In this document: positions 45,435 through 54,211 of the stretch, piece by piece | Layout of the letters: each line of letters opens with the position of its first letter | How positions within the stretch are numbered: position 1 is the first letter of the stretch | From: Candidatus Acidiferrales bacterium | Lineage (GTDB): Bacteria > Bacteroidota > Ignavibacteria > Kryptoniales > JAKASW01 | Assembly (NCBI GenBank): GCA_035515795.1 | Contig: DATJAY010000004.1 | Span: 62,001-126,000, forward strand | Direction: 5' to 3' | Length of the DNA stretch: 64,000 bases | Notes under the pieces: generated by a model | What the model was told of the DNA's origin: nothing | Database searches by the model: none | What the model saw: the letters and a program-made list of their open reading frames with translations, nothing else | Program-made: the position numbers and the translations under genes

Positions 45435-46040
45435 TCAATTCCATACGTTCACAGAATCACCCTGTGTAAAATCTTTCAAGAGGGACTTCCTCATCTCATC
45501 CGGGAAATCAGCGGCGGCATTGTAATTCGGATGTCGGATGACCACACGAGCCATGATAGAGGACTCGGTCAATGCCTTAATATCTTCCTGCGATAACCTG
45601 AACTTGACGTACTGAACTGCGCTGATGCGGTCGTCGCTGAACTGGCCCTCTTCGAAAATCGCGGGAATTTCTCCTGCTCCAACCTGAAGAAAAACAGAAT
45701 TCTTATTCATGCCGACAAGCGAATCGAGAACAGGCTTGATCAGGTCTTTCTCGTCGACCTCTACGAAAAGCGTCGCGCTCAATTCATTATCGGCTGGGAT
45801 GAGCTCGTTGTAAGCTTCGATTTCCGAGTTTATTTTTTCTTCGTCGACGATTCTTTCGATCCGCATCATCTCTTCAATCTGAAAGGTGACCGTATATCTG
45901 TTTTCAAAAGTCAAAGTTATCCTATCGCCGACTTTCAATCTCCTTTCTTTTTTCATCGCGATGATTTTATTCCGGAAATTATTCCTGATCTTTTCGTATT
46001 CTAGAATGTTCTTGATGTCGCTCAGTTCAATTTTCTTCAT
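45435..46040 (-). CDS. DUF3501 family protein
   Basis: A 201-residue cytoplasmic protein of unknown activity. MKKIELSDIKNILEYEKIRNNFRNKIIAMKKERRLKVGDRITLTFENRYTVTFQIEEMMRIERI at the N-terminus is the conserved start of DUF3501, and the mid-section holds ELIPADNELSATLFVEV. In many genomes this family sits beside rubrerythrin and a GlpC-like Fe-S protein, as here, pointing to a shared role in oxidative stress or iron handling. The Fur-family gene starts 20 bases downstream. Confidence 0.88.
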   Translation of the reverse strand: MKKIELSDIKNILEYEKIRNNFRNKIIAMKKERRLKVGDRITLTFENRYTVTFQIEEMMRIERIVDEEKINSEIEAYNELIPADNELSATLFVEVDEKDLIKPVLDSLVGMNKNSVFLQVGAGEIPAIFEEGQFSDDRISAVQYVKFRLSQEDIKALTESSIMARVVIRHPNYNAAADFPDEMRKSLLKDFTQGDSVNVWN

Positions 46041-46104
46041 GGTTTACCGTTGATTACTGATTACGTAATAGCCTCCATTTTGCATCGTCCCATTCGGAGA
46101 TATT

Positions 46105-47388
46105 TCATACTTTAGGGTTCTCATCGAGCCCATACGCGTCGCGCAAAATTTGAATAGGATGCCTTGGCTTCTTGCCTGATCCTTTTTCGATTTGAAGCTG
46201 GGCTAACGGACAATCGCTGGCTGCCGTGGACCCGTTCGTGAATTTCTCGAACAAGCGTCTGCCGACGTCGAGTGAAAGTTCAAAATATTCTTTCTTTAAA
46301 CTCCATGTCCCGTCATGCCCGGAGCACTTAGCAACGATCTCCACTGTCGTCCCGGGAATAAGTTCAAGCACGTCATGTGATTTGTAGCCGATGTTTTGTG
46401 TTTTTAGATGACAGGGAAGATGGTATGTGATGTCTCCCTGCGGATTTTTGAAATCTTTGGAGAATCTTCCCTCCTTGTCGAGCTTTGCCAGATACTCCAT
46501 CATATCATAGGTGCGCGATGCAACGAGCCTCGCATCCTCATTGCCTAGGAGCATCGGATATTCCTGCTTTATCAGGTAGCTGCAGCTTGGACCAGGGGTG
46601 ACAACGTCGTACCCTTTCTTTACGTAGTCTATGAGTATGGTGATATTGTGTTCGGCATTTCTTTTTGCATTGTCAATGTCGCCGCCGTCCAGAAAAGGCA
46701 TCCCGCAGCATTTCTGCGGCGGCACTTCAATCTCAACATCGTTCTTCTCGAGAACTTCTATTGCGGCTTTGCCGGTGTCGGTATCGTTGTAATTCACCGA
46801 ACACGTGTGGAAGAAAACAACTTTCTTTTTTTCTTGATCATCCAGCCTTGGCCCTTGTGTCTTCGTTTCCTTGTGTCTTTTGTACCATGAAGCAAAAGTC
46901 TCGCTTGCATATTCCGGAAGATTTCTGTCCCGATGTATGCCGATCGTCTTCTCCATCAGAAGGCGGAGCGATTTGTTCTTGAGTGTCCAGTTTACGAGCG
47001 TAGCTATTTTCGTCGATATGCCCCCGAGGAAATCTGTTCTGCTGAGGAGCCTGTCTTGGAGCGAGACGCCCTTTGTTTTCGCTTGTATTGCTTTTCCCCT
47101 CAGCATAAGCCGAGGAAAGTCGAGCATATAATTGTGCGGGGGAGTGTAAGGACATTTGGGGTAGCAGAGTTTGCAGTCGTAGCAGAGATCCACAACTTCT
47201 TTTGTGTTGCCTTCATCGAGTTTCTTGACTTCGCCGTCAAGCGCGTCTATTCGATCGAAGAGGACTTCGAAAGACGGGCATAAATTGTAGCAGAGTCTGC
47301 AGCCGTTGCAAATTTCGAATATGCGCTCAGTTTCCTTCGCAAATGCTTCCTTATCGTAAAAATCCCGTGAATTAAAATCGAATGCCAT
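46105..47388 (-). CDS. GlpC/HdrD-like Fe-S oxidoreductase
   Basis: A 427-residue protein. Two N-terminal 4Fe-4S motifs, CNGCRLCYNLCP (near residues 27-38) and CYDCKLCYPKCP (near 69-80), are followed by two CCG domains: KCCGMPFLDGGD near 235 and a second cysteine-rich block near 325-390 (YHLPCHLKTQNIGYKSHDV, with CSGHDG). CCG domains bind Fe-S centres in heterodisulfide reductases and glycolate/glycerol-3-phosphate dehydrogenase subunits. Its place between rubrerythrin and DUF3501 suggests it feeds electrons to rubrerythrin, which here lacks its own rubredoxin domain. That pairing is inference. Confidence 0.9.
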   Translation of the reverse strand: MAFDFNSRDFYDKEAFAKETERIFEICNGCRLCYNLCPSFEVLFDRIDALDGEVKKLDEGNTKEVVDLCYDCKLCYPKCPYTPPHNYMLDFPRLMLRGKAIQAKTKGVSLQDRLLSRTDFLGGISTKIATLVNWTLKNKSLRLLMEKTIGIHRDRNLPEYASETFASWYKRHKETKTQGPRLDDQEKKKVVFFHTCSVNYNDTDTGKAAIEVLEKNDVEIEVPPQKCCGMPFLDGGDIDNAKRNAEHNITILIDYVKKGYDVVTPGPSCSYLIKQEYPMLLGNEDARLVASRTYDMMEYLAKLDKEGRFSKDFKNPQGDITYHLPCHLKTQNIGYKSHDVLELIPGTTVEIVAKCSGHDGTWSLKKEYFELSLDVGRRLFEKFTNGSTAASDCPLAQLQIEKGSGKKPRHPIQILRDAYGLDENPKV

Positions 47389-47408
47389 TTTAATGCCTCA
47401 GAGTTTTA

Positions 47409-47442
47409 AACCTTGCGAAGGTTTCGGGACCTTCGCAAGGTT
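47409..47442. repeat. Dispersed palindrome CCTTGCGAAG/CTTCGCAAGG, copy 2
   Basis: A perfect 14-base stem (47409-47422 with 47429-47442) closed by a TTCGGG loop, in the 61-base spacer between rubrerythrin and the Fe-S gene. The inner ten bases are identical to the hairpin at 7282-7310. Inside an operon it could tune relative expression or protect the upstream message. Confidence 0.85.
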
Positions 47443-47449
47443 AGTCGGA

Positions 47450-47875
47450 TTACTTTCCGAGAGTGTCGAGTGCCTTTGTGAATCTTCCGGCATGAGATTT
47501 TTCGGCTCGTGCGAGAGTCTCGAACCATTCCGAGATCTCATCGAAGCCTTCCGCACGTGCGGTCTTCGCGAAGCCCGGGTACATTTCGGTGTACTCATAG
47601 GTTTCGCCTGCAACTGCAGAATTTAAATTCGCCTTCGTATCGCCGACTGCAACGTTGGTCACCGGATCGCCGACTTCCTTCAAGAAATCGAAATGTCCGA
47701 ACGCGTGTCCGGTCTCGCCTTCCGCCGTGTCGCGGAAAACGCCTGCAACATCGGGGTATCCCTCGATGTCTGCCTGTCGGGCGAAGTAAAGATAACGGCG
47801 GTTTGCCTGCGATTCGCCTGCAAATCCTTCCTTGAGATTGTCGAAAGTTTTCGTCCCTTTGAGTGGTTTAGGCAT
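47450..47875 (-). CDS. Rubrerythrin without rubredoxin domain
   Basis: A 141-residue diiron four-helix-bundle protein that reduces hydrogen peroxide. The ligand set includes [11 protein letters not shown] (Glu21), EGETGH (Glu54, His57), [14 protein letters not shown], and [10 protein letters not shown] at the C-terminus. Standard rubrerythrin is about 190 residues and ends in a rubredoxin-like FeCys4 domain; here the protein stops after the bundle, with no cysteine, so electrons must come from another protein. First gene of the run with the Fe-S protein, DUF3501 and Fur/PerR. AGGAGG precedes the ATG. Confidence 0.95.
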   Translation of the reverse strand: MPKPLKGTKTFDNLKEGFAGESQANRRYLYFARQADIEGYPDVAGVFRDTAEGETGHAFGHFDFLKEVGDPVTNVAVGDTKANLNSAVAGETYEYTEMYPGFAKTARAEGFDEISEWFETLARAEKSHAGRFTKALDTLGK

Positions 47876-47902
47876 CGTGTTTCCTCCTGTTTCATTTAGT
47901 TA

Positions 47903-47923
47903 TGATAATAAGAATCATTCTCA
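47903..47923 (-). promoter_or_regulatory. Fur/PerR-type operator upstream of rubrerythrin
   Basis: A 21-base site built of TGATAAT, seven central bases, and ATTCTCA (the reverse complement of TGAGAAT), matching the 7-1-7 Fur-box layout. It abuts the -10 element of the predicted rubrerythrin promoter, so a bound regulator would block transcription. The likely regulator is the Fur/PerR gene at the end of the same run. Confidence 0.75.
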
Positions 47924-47951
47924 ATTTATTCCAAAGGAATCAAAATGTCAA
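47923..47951 (-). promoter_or_regulatory. Predicted promoter of the rubrerythrin operon
   Basis: On the minus strand, TTGACA (47951-47946), a 17-base spacer, and TAAATT (47928-47923). The Fur-type box begins at the last base of the -10 element. Confidence 0.7.
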
Positions 47952-48276
47952 GAGAAAAATGATTGACTCCTTATATAAAGCAAAAATATCCCGTCCACTT
48001 TTTTTCTAGTATATCGGTTCATTTGAACCTGGTTTGTTAAACTTCAAAGACTGGAAGATTTCCGTCCTGTTAGACTCTGCTGACTGAATCGCCTGATTAA
48101 GACCGTTCAGATACGATGTCTGCCGTCTATGAAATGGTTGAGGAAAGGAAAAGAAATAATCCAAACCGAGGTTAAAGGAACGATTTTATTTAGAAAAATT
48201 CTTCTGATCTGAAACTGTGGTACTTTCTCATGTTAGAGTCATTAATTAGACGTTACTCATTTATTTCCCGTTGGTA
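47952..48276. other. Gene-free spacer
   Basis: No gene or RNA recognised. A short palindrome GGTTCA-TT-TGAACC lies at 48016-48029, possibly a regulator site, and the right half is unstructured by eye. Confidence 0.4.
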
Positions 48277-49245
48277 TTAAAACACAAATGAGATCGCAGC
48301 CAGCGGGATGCTTTCCCGCGACATGTCACTTGTAGAGCTTGCGCCTGTTGAGGTTCGCGAATTGTAAATTCTCCGATAATATTTGCCGACCGTAGAGCCT
48401 ACGGCGTATGACATTAGAGCACCGGCAACTGCATCAGAGAACCAATGCATCCCGCCCCTGTTGACGGATGATACGCCAAGCATTGTGTAGGCAACCCAGG
48501 TATATCCCGCGACTTTAACCCAGGTCTTGTCAGGATAGTAACTTGTCAAAGCAGAAACGACTGCCATAGTCGTCGCAGTGTGGCCGGACGGCCATCCCCA
48601 GAATATTCCTCCGCGCAAAAATCCGAATCGAAATGTTTTGCTGAGGTCTTCCATGTCGTCGTTGCGCCACCAGGCTGGATTGGGTCTCCCGGTGATCGCC
48701 TTCAAAGCCGAGTTATACATGAATTCGATTAGACTTGCCTGAAGTACTGCAAAAGATGCTCCCAGAGTTTCATTGTCGTTTTTTATCTTTGCATAAACAA
48801 ACAATCCACCGCCCGTCGCAAATGGAAGAAGTTCCCCGGTGTACACGATCGGTCGGGTCCACCTGCCATATTCTTCATGCTCGTTGAAAAAATGTTCTAC
48901 GTCGTAATCGACATTCGTTGTGACTAGCAAAGCAGTCGCGGCAACTGCAGTAAGATGAAAGTAGATGTTCCTGCCTTTGAAGCTATCCAGGATGTTATTC
49001 CCGAAGTTGCCGAAGAGATTGAGGCTTTGGTTATTGCCGCCTTGACCCGCAGTGTCAGAATGCGGCGGCAAGAGTATAAAACACGGGCAGAAATCTTCGG
49101 CCGACAAGCTGACGGATGACATTTTTCCCCATCCTGATACCTCACTCGAGCTTCTCATTGTGATAAACTGCCCCCTTACTCCAGTCGATAACAGAAAGAG
49201 CGTGAAACATGCAGTTATGGTCGACAGACAAAGATTTCTTTTCAT
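48277..49245 (-). CDS. PAP2-family phosphatase with signal peptide
   Basis: About 322 residues. A signal peptide (MKRNLCLSTITACFTLFLLSTGVRGQ) opens the protein when the ATG at 49245 is used; a longer frame begins at 49380, with neither start having a good ribosome binding site. The PAP2 phosphatase motifs appear in order: KAITGRPNPAW, WPSGHTATTMAVV and SSVNRGGMHWFSDAVAGALMSY, giving the conserved Arg, Ser-Gly-His and Arg-x-x-x-x-His of the family. The enzyme should hydrolyse a lipid phosphate or undecaprenyl pyrophosphate in the periplasm or inner membrane. It stands alone. Confidence 0.85.
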   Translation of the reverse strand: MKRNLCLSTITACFTLFLLSTGVRGQFITMRSSSEVSGWGKMSSVSLSAEDFCPCFILLPPHSDTAGQGGNNQSLNLFGNFGNNILDSFKGRNIYFHLTAVAATALLVTTNVDYDVEHFFNEHEEYGRWTRPIVYTGELLPFATGGGLFVYAKIKNDNETLGASFAVLQASLIEFMYNSALKAITGRPNPAWWRNDDMEDLSKTFRFGFLRGGIFWGWPSGHTATTMAVVSALTSYYPDKTWVKVAGYTWVAYTMLGVSSVNRGGMHWFSDAVAGALMSYAVGSTVGKYYRRIYNSRTSTGASSTSDMSRESIPLAAISFVF

Positions 49246-49442
49246 CAATTTGATTGGTACAATTTTTGTAGTTGATTTGCTATAAGCGTTGCTTATGAAA
49301 GATAATACCAACCGACCAATAATTGTGAATTTCTGCTCCAAATTTTTAATTCGTGATTCAAGATTCGGTGGTGTCGTCAAAATCTCCGAATGAATGACAC
49401 AATGTCAATTCCTATAAGATTGTAAATCGCTGGAGGTAGTTC

Positions 49443-50366
49443 ATGGATCGCCGGACATTTGTAAAAAAGAGCTTTGGTGCTTCACTCGCATTCGGAACGC
49501 TGATCAAATCAGGAAAAATCTTTCCGACCCGAAATTTCGAGGAAGGTTTTGTCCCGCTTCCATATGATCTTGTCGCCATAAAGGGTGGGGAACCCGATAC
49601 GATGTTCGATGAAGGGATAAAAGCCCTTGGCGGAATGAAGGCATTCATCAAGAAGGGGGACCGCGTCGTGGTCAAACCGAATATCGGCTGGGATGTTCCG
49701 CCGGAGCGAGGCGGAAACACGAACCCAAAATTGGTCGGGAGGATCATCAAGCTTTGTCTCGATGCCGGCGCGAAAGAGGTCAGCGTGGTCGACCACCCCT
49801 GCGACGAATGGCAGCGATGTTACTCGAACAGTGGAATAGCGAAGTCGGTAAATGATGCCGGCGGAAAAATGGTCCCGGGCGCCAGCGAAAAATATTTTCA
49901 TCCGGTTAGTGTGAAAAATGGCAGGACTCTTACCTCGTCTCAGGAACACGAGGTGATCCTTGAGGCAGACGTCTTCATAAATGTGCCGATCCTCAAGTCG
50001 CATAGTGGTACACGTGTGACTGCCGGCATGAAAAATCTAATGGGGAATGTGTGGGATCGCGAAACCTGGCACAGGTTGGATGTCCACCAGTGTATCGCCG
50101 ACTTCTCGACCTATCGCAAGCCGGCTCTGAACGTTCTTGATGCATACTTCGTGATGAAAGAAAACGGTCCTCGCGGAATATCGACAGATGATGTTGTGAC
50201 TATGAAGGCACAGCTGATTTCCGCGGACATCGTTGCCCTGGACACGGCGGGAGCAAAACTTTTTGGTGTGAAGCCTGAAGATGTGCGCTATATTGCGCTA
50301 GCTTCCGATATGAAGATCGGCAGAATGGATCTTGAAAATCTCAACATAAAGCGGATTTCAATGTGA
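49443..50366 (+). CDS. DUF362 protein with Tat-type signal
   Basis: A 307-residue protein. The N-terminus MDRRTFVKKSFGASLAFGTLIKSG carries an RRTFVKK twin-arginine motif, so it is probably exported folded. The DUF362 core shows GDRVVVKPNIGWDVPPERGGNTNPKLV near residue 75, VSVVDHPCDEWQRCYSNSGI, FINVPILKSHSGTRVTAGMKNLMGNVWDR near 177, and ISADIVALDTAGAKLFG. DUF362 proteins often carry or accompany Fe-S clusters. It overlaps the polyferredoxin gene downstream by four bases (GTGA), implying the two act together in electron transfer outside the cytoplasm. Exact reaction unknown. Confidence 0.9.
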   Translation: MDRRTFVKKSFGASLAFGTLIKSGKIFPTRNFEEGFVPLPYDLVAIKGGEPDTMFDEGIKALGGMKAFIKKGDRVVVKPNIGWDVPPERGGNTNPKLVGRIIKLCLDAGAKEVSVVDHPCDEWQRCYSNSGIAKSVNDAGGKMVPGASEKYFHPVSVKNGRTLTSSQEHEVILEADVFINVPILKSHSGTRVTAGMKNLMGNVWDRETWHRLDVHQCIADFSTYRKPALNVLDAYFVMKENGPRGISTDDVVTMKAQLISADIVALDTAGAKLFGVKPEDVRYIALASDMKIGRMDLENLNIKRISM

Positions 50367-51973
50367 CAAAGGCGGGCTGGAAAGCAGCCAGGAAAATTCG
50401 AGTCGCCCTCTCCTTATCGGTTCTAAGTTTAGTTAGCCTGATCTTCCTTGATCCATGGCACATAGCTCCCAGGCAAACAGCGGTTTATCTTACGGCACTC
50501 GAGATTATCCCCGGGCTTCTTAAACTTGTCGTCGCAGGAGGAATTGTCTCAGGAATCGGGTTTGCTGCGATAGCCTTGATTACACTTTCTTTCGGACGCG
50601 TCTACTGTTCGACGGTTTGTCCGGTCGGCACTCTTCAGGACATCACGATCCATTTTGCTAAAAAGATCAATCGACAGAAGCGTTTCAAATATTACAGTTC
50701 ACCTCAGTGGCTGCAATATTCTATCGCTCTCATCGGCATAGGCTCTATGCTGCTTGCGGGCAGCATGATCATTGGCGACCTTCTTGAGCCGTTCAGCAAC
50801 TATGGAAGACTGATGACGAATATTGCGTTGCAGCCGCTTCTTCTGCTGAACAATTTGCTCGCGGCCATATTTACTCATTTCGAAGTCTACTTCTTCTACG
50901 ACATTCAATTACATGTTGCGGAGATCGGGACGCTGCTATTTACTTCCATTTTCTTTGCGACAGTTATATACCTCAGCGCTGCTAAGGGCCGGTTTTTCTG
51001 TAATTCGTTTTGTCCGGCGGGCGCAATCTTGAGTTTGATCTCGCGTGTTTCAATATTCAAACTTGTCATCAAGAGTGAGTTGTGTAATGACTGTGGAGCG
51101 TGTGACAGAGTCTGCAAAGCCGAATGTATCGACAGCAGCGCGAGACGGATAGATTTCAGCATGTGCGTCAGCTGCTTCAATTGCCTTCGCTCGTGTCCGA
51201 CCAGCGCAATCGAGTATTCCGTGGCACTGAAGCCGCGTTTCAAATCTGCGAGAGTCGAGCCTGCCACGACCGACCAGGTTCTTCAATCGAGGAGGGAATT
51301 GCTGCGCAACATTGGGATTCCCGCTGCAGCCTTGCTCTTGGCTCCGGGAATTGTAGAAAGTGGTTTTCTCCCTTTACCAAAGGGATCACTGCAAATCGGG
51401 ACGAATAAACGACAAACGATTTCTCCGCCTGGTTCGCTTGGTGTTGCACATTTCACGGACCTATGTACGGCGTGCCATTTGTGCGTTGCATCGTGTCCAT
51501 CGAATGTGTTGAGACCGTCATTTTTGGAATATGGGATGGCGGGAATGTCGCAGCCGGTGATGGATTATCAAATCGGTTACTGCAATTACGATTGTGTGAT
51601 CTGTGGAGAAGTATGTCCGACCGGAGCTATTCGAAAATTATGTCCGGACGATAAGAAACTGGTGCAGATCGGAAAATCGAAGTTCAGCAAAGATGACTGC
51701 ATCGTGGTCTCGAAGAAAAAAGACTGCGCCGCCTGTTCGGAGCACTGCCCGACAAAAGCGGTACATACTATTCCTTACGAAGAAGGCTTGTTCCTGCCGG
51801 AGGTTGACGATGAAATCTGCATCGGATGCGGAGCGTGTGAGCATGTTTGCCCGGCGACACCCCGGAAGGCAATTCATGTCGACGCGAATATAGTTCATCA
51901 GACAGCTAAGAAGCCTAAGATTCAACAAATGCCGAAAAAGGTGCAGAACCCGGCCAATGATTTCCCGTTTTGA
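50363..51973 (+). CDS. Membrane-bound polyferredoxin (NapH/CcoG-like)
   Basis: A 536-residue protein. Four to five transmembrane helices (residues ~12-30, 45-70, 115-140, 190-215) enclose FGRVYCSTVCPVGTLQD and KGRFFCNSFCPAGAILS, the paired CxxxCP motifs of NapH-like proteins. Then come CNDCGACDRVCKAEC and CVSCFNCLRSCPTSA ferredoxin motifs, a second hydrophobic stretch after RRELLRN (near residue 310, itself Tat-like), and at least four more clusters (CTACHLCVASCP, CVICGEVCP, CAACSEHCP, CIGCGACEHVCP). It should carry electrons across or along the membrane. GTG start overlaps the DUF362 gene. Confidence 0.9.
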   Translation: MTKAGWKAARKIRVALSLSVLSLVSLIFLDPWHIAPRQTAVYLTALEIIPGLLKLVVAGGIVSGIGFAAIALITLSFGRVYCSTVCPVGTLQDITIHFAKKINRQKRFKYYSSPQWLQYSIALIGIGSMLLAGSMIIGDLLEPFSNYGRLMTNIALQPLLLLNNLLAAIFTHFEVYFFYDIQLHVAEIGTLLFTSIFFATVIYLSAAKGRFFCNSFCPAGAILSLISRVSIFKLVIKSELCNDCGACDRVCKAECIDSSARRIDFSMCVSCFNCLRSCPTSAIEYSVALKPRFKSARVEPATTDQVLQSRRELLRNIGIPAAALLLAPGIVESGFLPLPKGSLQIGTNKRQTISPPGSLGVAHFTDLCTACHLCVASCPSNVLRPSFLEYGMAGMSQPVMDYQIGYCNYDCVICGEVCPTGAIRKLCPDDKKLVQIGKSKFSKDDCIVVSKKKDCAACSEHCPTKAVHTIPYEEGLFLPEVDDEICIGCGACEHVCPATPRKAIHVDANIVHQTAKKPKIQQMPKKVQNPANDFPF

Positions 51974-52290
51974 AGATGGAGCGTCGGACTTGTTCGTCGT
52001 CACCTATAAGAGGAAAAAAGTGAAAAGACGATTGATTGAGTTGATATAAGTTTAAAATTTTATTAGAATCTAATGGTCGAGTGGTGAGAGATAGCGAATT
52101 TTCTGTGGCTTTGGTTATCTTAAGCAGCAAGGGATTCCGGAAGATAGGAACGATTTCGAAAGCGAATTACGAGTGTGAATAGGGTTTTATCGTCGTCTCG
52201 CACGATGAAACGTCACACACGGTTTTGCTTGGGTCAGTTTTTATTTGTTTATTTGTGAGTTACACAAAATAATTTCGGAAGGAGTAAAAA
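51974..52290. other. Gene-free spacer
   Basis: Nothing recognised except the GGAAGGAG ribosome binding site of the next gene at its right end. The centre is AT-rich and probably holds that gene's promoter, but I cannot name one with confidence. Confidence 0.4.
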
Positions 52291-52815
52291 ATGAAAACAC
52301 TTCTTGTAATACTTCTTTTTCCTGCCATGGCTCTTTGTCAGGGATTTTTGCCCAGGTGGGAATTGTCGCTCTCCGGCGATGTGAATTCTATAAGCTCGAA
52401 CAATTCATATGTCTCCTTTGATTTTCGCTCGGGATTCTACCCGATACTTGGCGAAGGACTTTCTATAGAGCCGGAATTGTCTTACGGGCGAACAAAAGGA
52501 ATAAACGCGGCAGACATAAGTGGAAACCTTTCTTACGGCGTTGAGATGGGATATTGGCCTGTCGTCCCGTTTGTTCTGCTAGGTTATGGCTTGGGTGATG
52601 GGATCCCGTTTTACGAACCGATGACAAGAGCAACAAAGAACAGTACCGACGTTTCCGTTTTAAATGTGGGGCTAGGTGCGAAGGTAATGGCTTTCGGAGG
52701 ACGAGGCCTTATCAGATTAGAATACCGGTATCAAGGATTTAGCGAGAATTTTTCCGGATTCACTGGTCATGTGTATGGTCGTCGGCTTCTCCTCGGCATT
52801 GCCATTCTTTTGTAG
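52291..52815 (+). CDS. Small outer-membrane beta-barrel protein
   Basis: A 174-residue protein: signal peptide (MKTLLVILLFPAMALCQ), then about eight amphipathic strands (WELSLSGDVNSIS, YVSFDFRSGFYPIL, LSIEPELSYGRT, LSYGVEMGYWP, DVSVLNVGLGAKVM, GLIRLEYRYQGF) and a final RRLLLGIAILL strand, as in OmpA/OmpX-like eight-stranded barrels. Function unknown. A terminator follows at once. Confidence 0.78.
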   Translation: MKTLLVILLFPAMALCQGFLPRWELSLSGDVNSISSNNSYVSFDFRSGFYPILGEGLSIEPELSYGRTKGINAADISGNLSYGVEMGYWPVVPFVLLGYGLGDGIPFYEPMTRATKNSTDVSVLNVGLGAKVMAFGGRGLIRLEYRYQGFSENFSGFTGHVYGRRLLLGIAILL

Positions 52816-52846
52816 AGGATGAAACATTTCTGATTTTGTCAACAGG

Positions 52847-52875
52847 ATGGGTGGGAGGTTTCCTGCCCATTTTTT
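52847..52875 (+). terminator. Rho-independent terminator
   Basis: Stem ATGGGTGGGA (52847-52856) with TCCTGCCCAT (52861-52870), two G-T pairs, GGTT loop, then a run of six T. It lies between two convergent genes and ends the barrel gene. Confidence 0.82.
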
Positions 52876-52890
52876 AGACGGGGACTCTGC

Positions 52891-54045
52891 CTATCTTACT
52901 CCGAGATTTTCGAGTCTCTCTCTTGCTTCTTTTGAAAGCTGCGGGCTGTCGGCTTTGTTTGCCACCCATATGTATTCACGAATAGCGTCTTGCGAATCGT
53001 TTGCCTTCTCGTAAAGCCGTCCTATACTTAAATGGGCTTCCGAAACTTCGCTAATTGTTACGTAATGATCGATCAATTCACCGTAGGTTCCCATGGCGTT
53101 TCCGTAATCGCCGAGCTTTTCGTAAGCATCTGCCAGTCTGAAATAGATCTTCCCTACATAAAGTGAATCCCAGTGTGACAGATGCCATGTAGGTAAAATC
53201 TTTATCGTCTCTTTGCACTTCTGTACAACCTCTTGATACCGGTTCGCCTCCGTAAGCGACCATAAAATTCTGTCCACATAGTATAGAGTGGCTTTCGGAA
53301 ACTGGGAGATCAATTTGGAATATACGGTTGATGCGGAATCGAATTTCAATTCTCTTTCATAAAGTTCGCCGAGGATGTTGTCGGCTTCGTACTTCGCGAT
53401 CGAGCCTTTCGAGCTGACAAGAGTCAATAACTCGTATGCCATGTCCCTTGATCCGCTTTGCCCAAGGAAAAAGAGAAGAGGCTTCAGATACCACGGCAGC
53501 ACACATGTGTAGTAATTGAACAATGCCCCGCTGAAATAGGCGTCGTACCATCTTGGGCAAATCGATATGAGCTTTTTATGGTAGGACAAGCCTTTATTCC
53601 CTTCGCGGGCGGCCTTCCACTTGTCACCTTTCGCGGCATCGAACTTTGCAAGGACACCGAGACTGAAGCCGGCATAAAACAGCGCCGTTGTATCGGATGG
53701 ATTCTGAGAGAGCTGCACCTCTGCGTCATCTATGACCCGCCCGATCGAGTTGCTGAACTGTGCCTCGACGTTTTGGTCTGCGGCTCCGACGCTGTCAATG
53801 AAAATCACCTCTTGCCATAACACGAAAGCCCGGAAGAATTTCCACTTTAAAGATGCGGTATCTTCGCTTGCAAGATCATCGACGAATGTCAGTGCATGAT
53901 TGAACTCACAATTATACGTAAGGTTAATGATGGTGTTCGTCCTCGAAGAGTCATTTTCGATTTTCTCGCGGGCATCAACGCGGAAGGAGACAAGAAGTGC
54001 GCTCGCTATTAAGAAAAGAAACGCGCGAATGCGACAACTCAACAT
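52891..54045 (-). CDS. Exported TPR protein
   Basis: A 384-residue protein with a signal peptide (residues 1-25, ending VDA) and helical repeats. The clearest tetratricopeptide repeats are at ~205-240 (AKYEADNILGELYERELKFDSASTVYSKLISQFP), ~295-330 (GKIYFRLADAYEKLGDYGNAMGTYGELIDHY) and ~335-365 (EAHLSIGRLYEKANDSQDAIREYIWV). The middle holds a hydrophobic FNYYTCVLPWYLKPLLFFLG stretch. Likely a periplasmic scaffold; no partner is evident. It is convergent with the barrel gene. Confidence 0.8.
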   Translation of the reverse strand: MLSCRIRAFLFLIASALLVSFRVDAREKIENDSSRTNTIINLTYNCEFNHALTFVDDLASEDTASLKWKFFRAFVLWQEVIFIDSVGAADQNVEAQFSNSIGRVIDDAEVQLSQNPSDTTALFYAGFSLGVLAKFDAAKGDKWKAAREGNKGLSYHKKLISICPRWYDAYFSGALFNYYTCVLPWYLKPLLFFLGQSGSRDMAYELLTLVSSKGSIAKYEADNILGELYERELKFDSASTVYSKLISQFPKATLYYVDRILWSLTEANRYQEVVQKCKETIKILPTWHLSHWDSLYVGKIYFRLADAYEKLGDYGNAMGTYGELIDHYVTISEVSEAHLSIGRLYEKANDSQDAIREYIWVANKADSPQLSKEARERLENLGVR

Positions 54046-54211
54046 TTGTTATTAATTAAGATATTTGCATGAACCTGATGTTAGGAAGAAGTTATGTTGC
54101 CGTTAAGTTAGAGGGGAGTGGATCTGAACGGAACTAGTGTTTTATTTGAATTTCCGCGCTTCTAAAGCTAAATTGGATAAAAACAGAGCGTCTGAGCAAG
54201 AGGCTCACCAA

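Noticed and set aside
54046-54211. Possible SAM or cobalamin riboswitch upstream of metH
   Set aside because: The 166-base spacer lacks recognisable S-box or B12-box core sequences and has no terminator-like hairpin.
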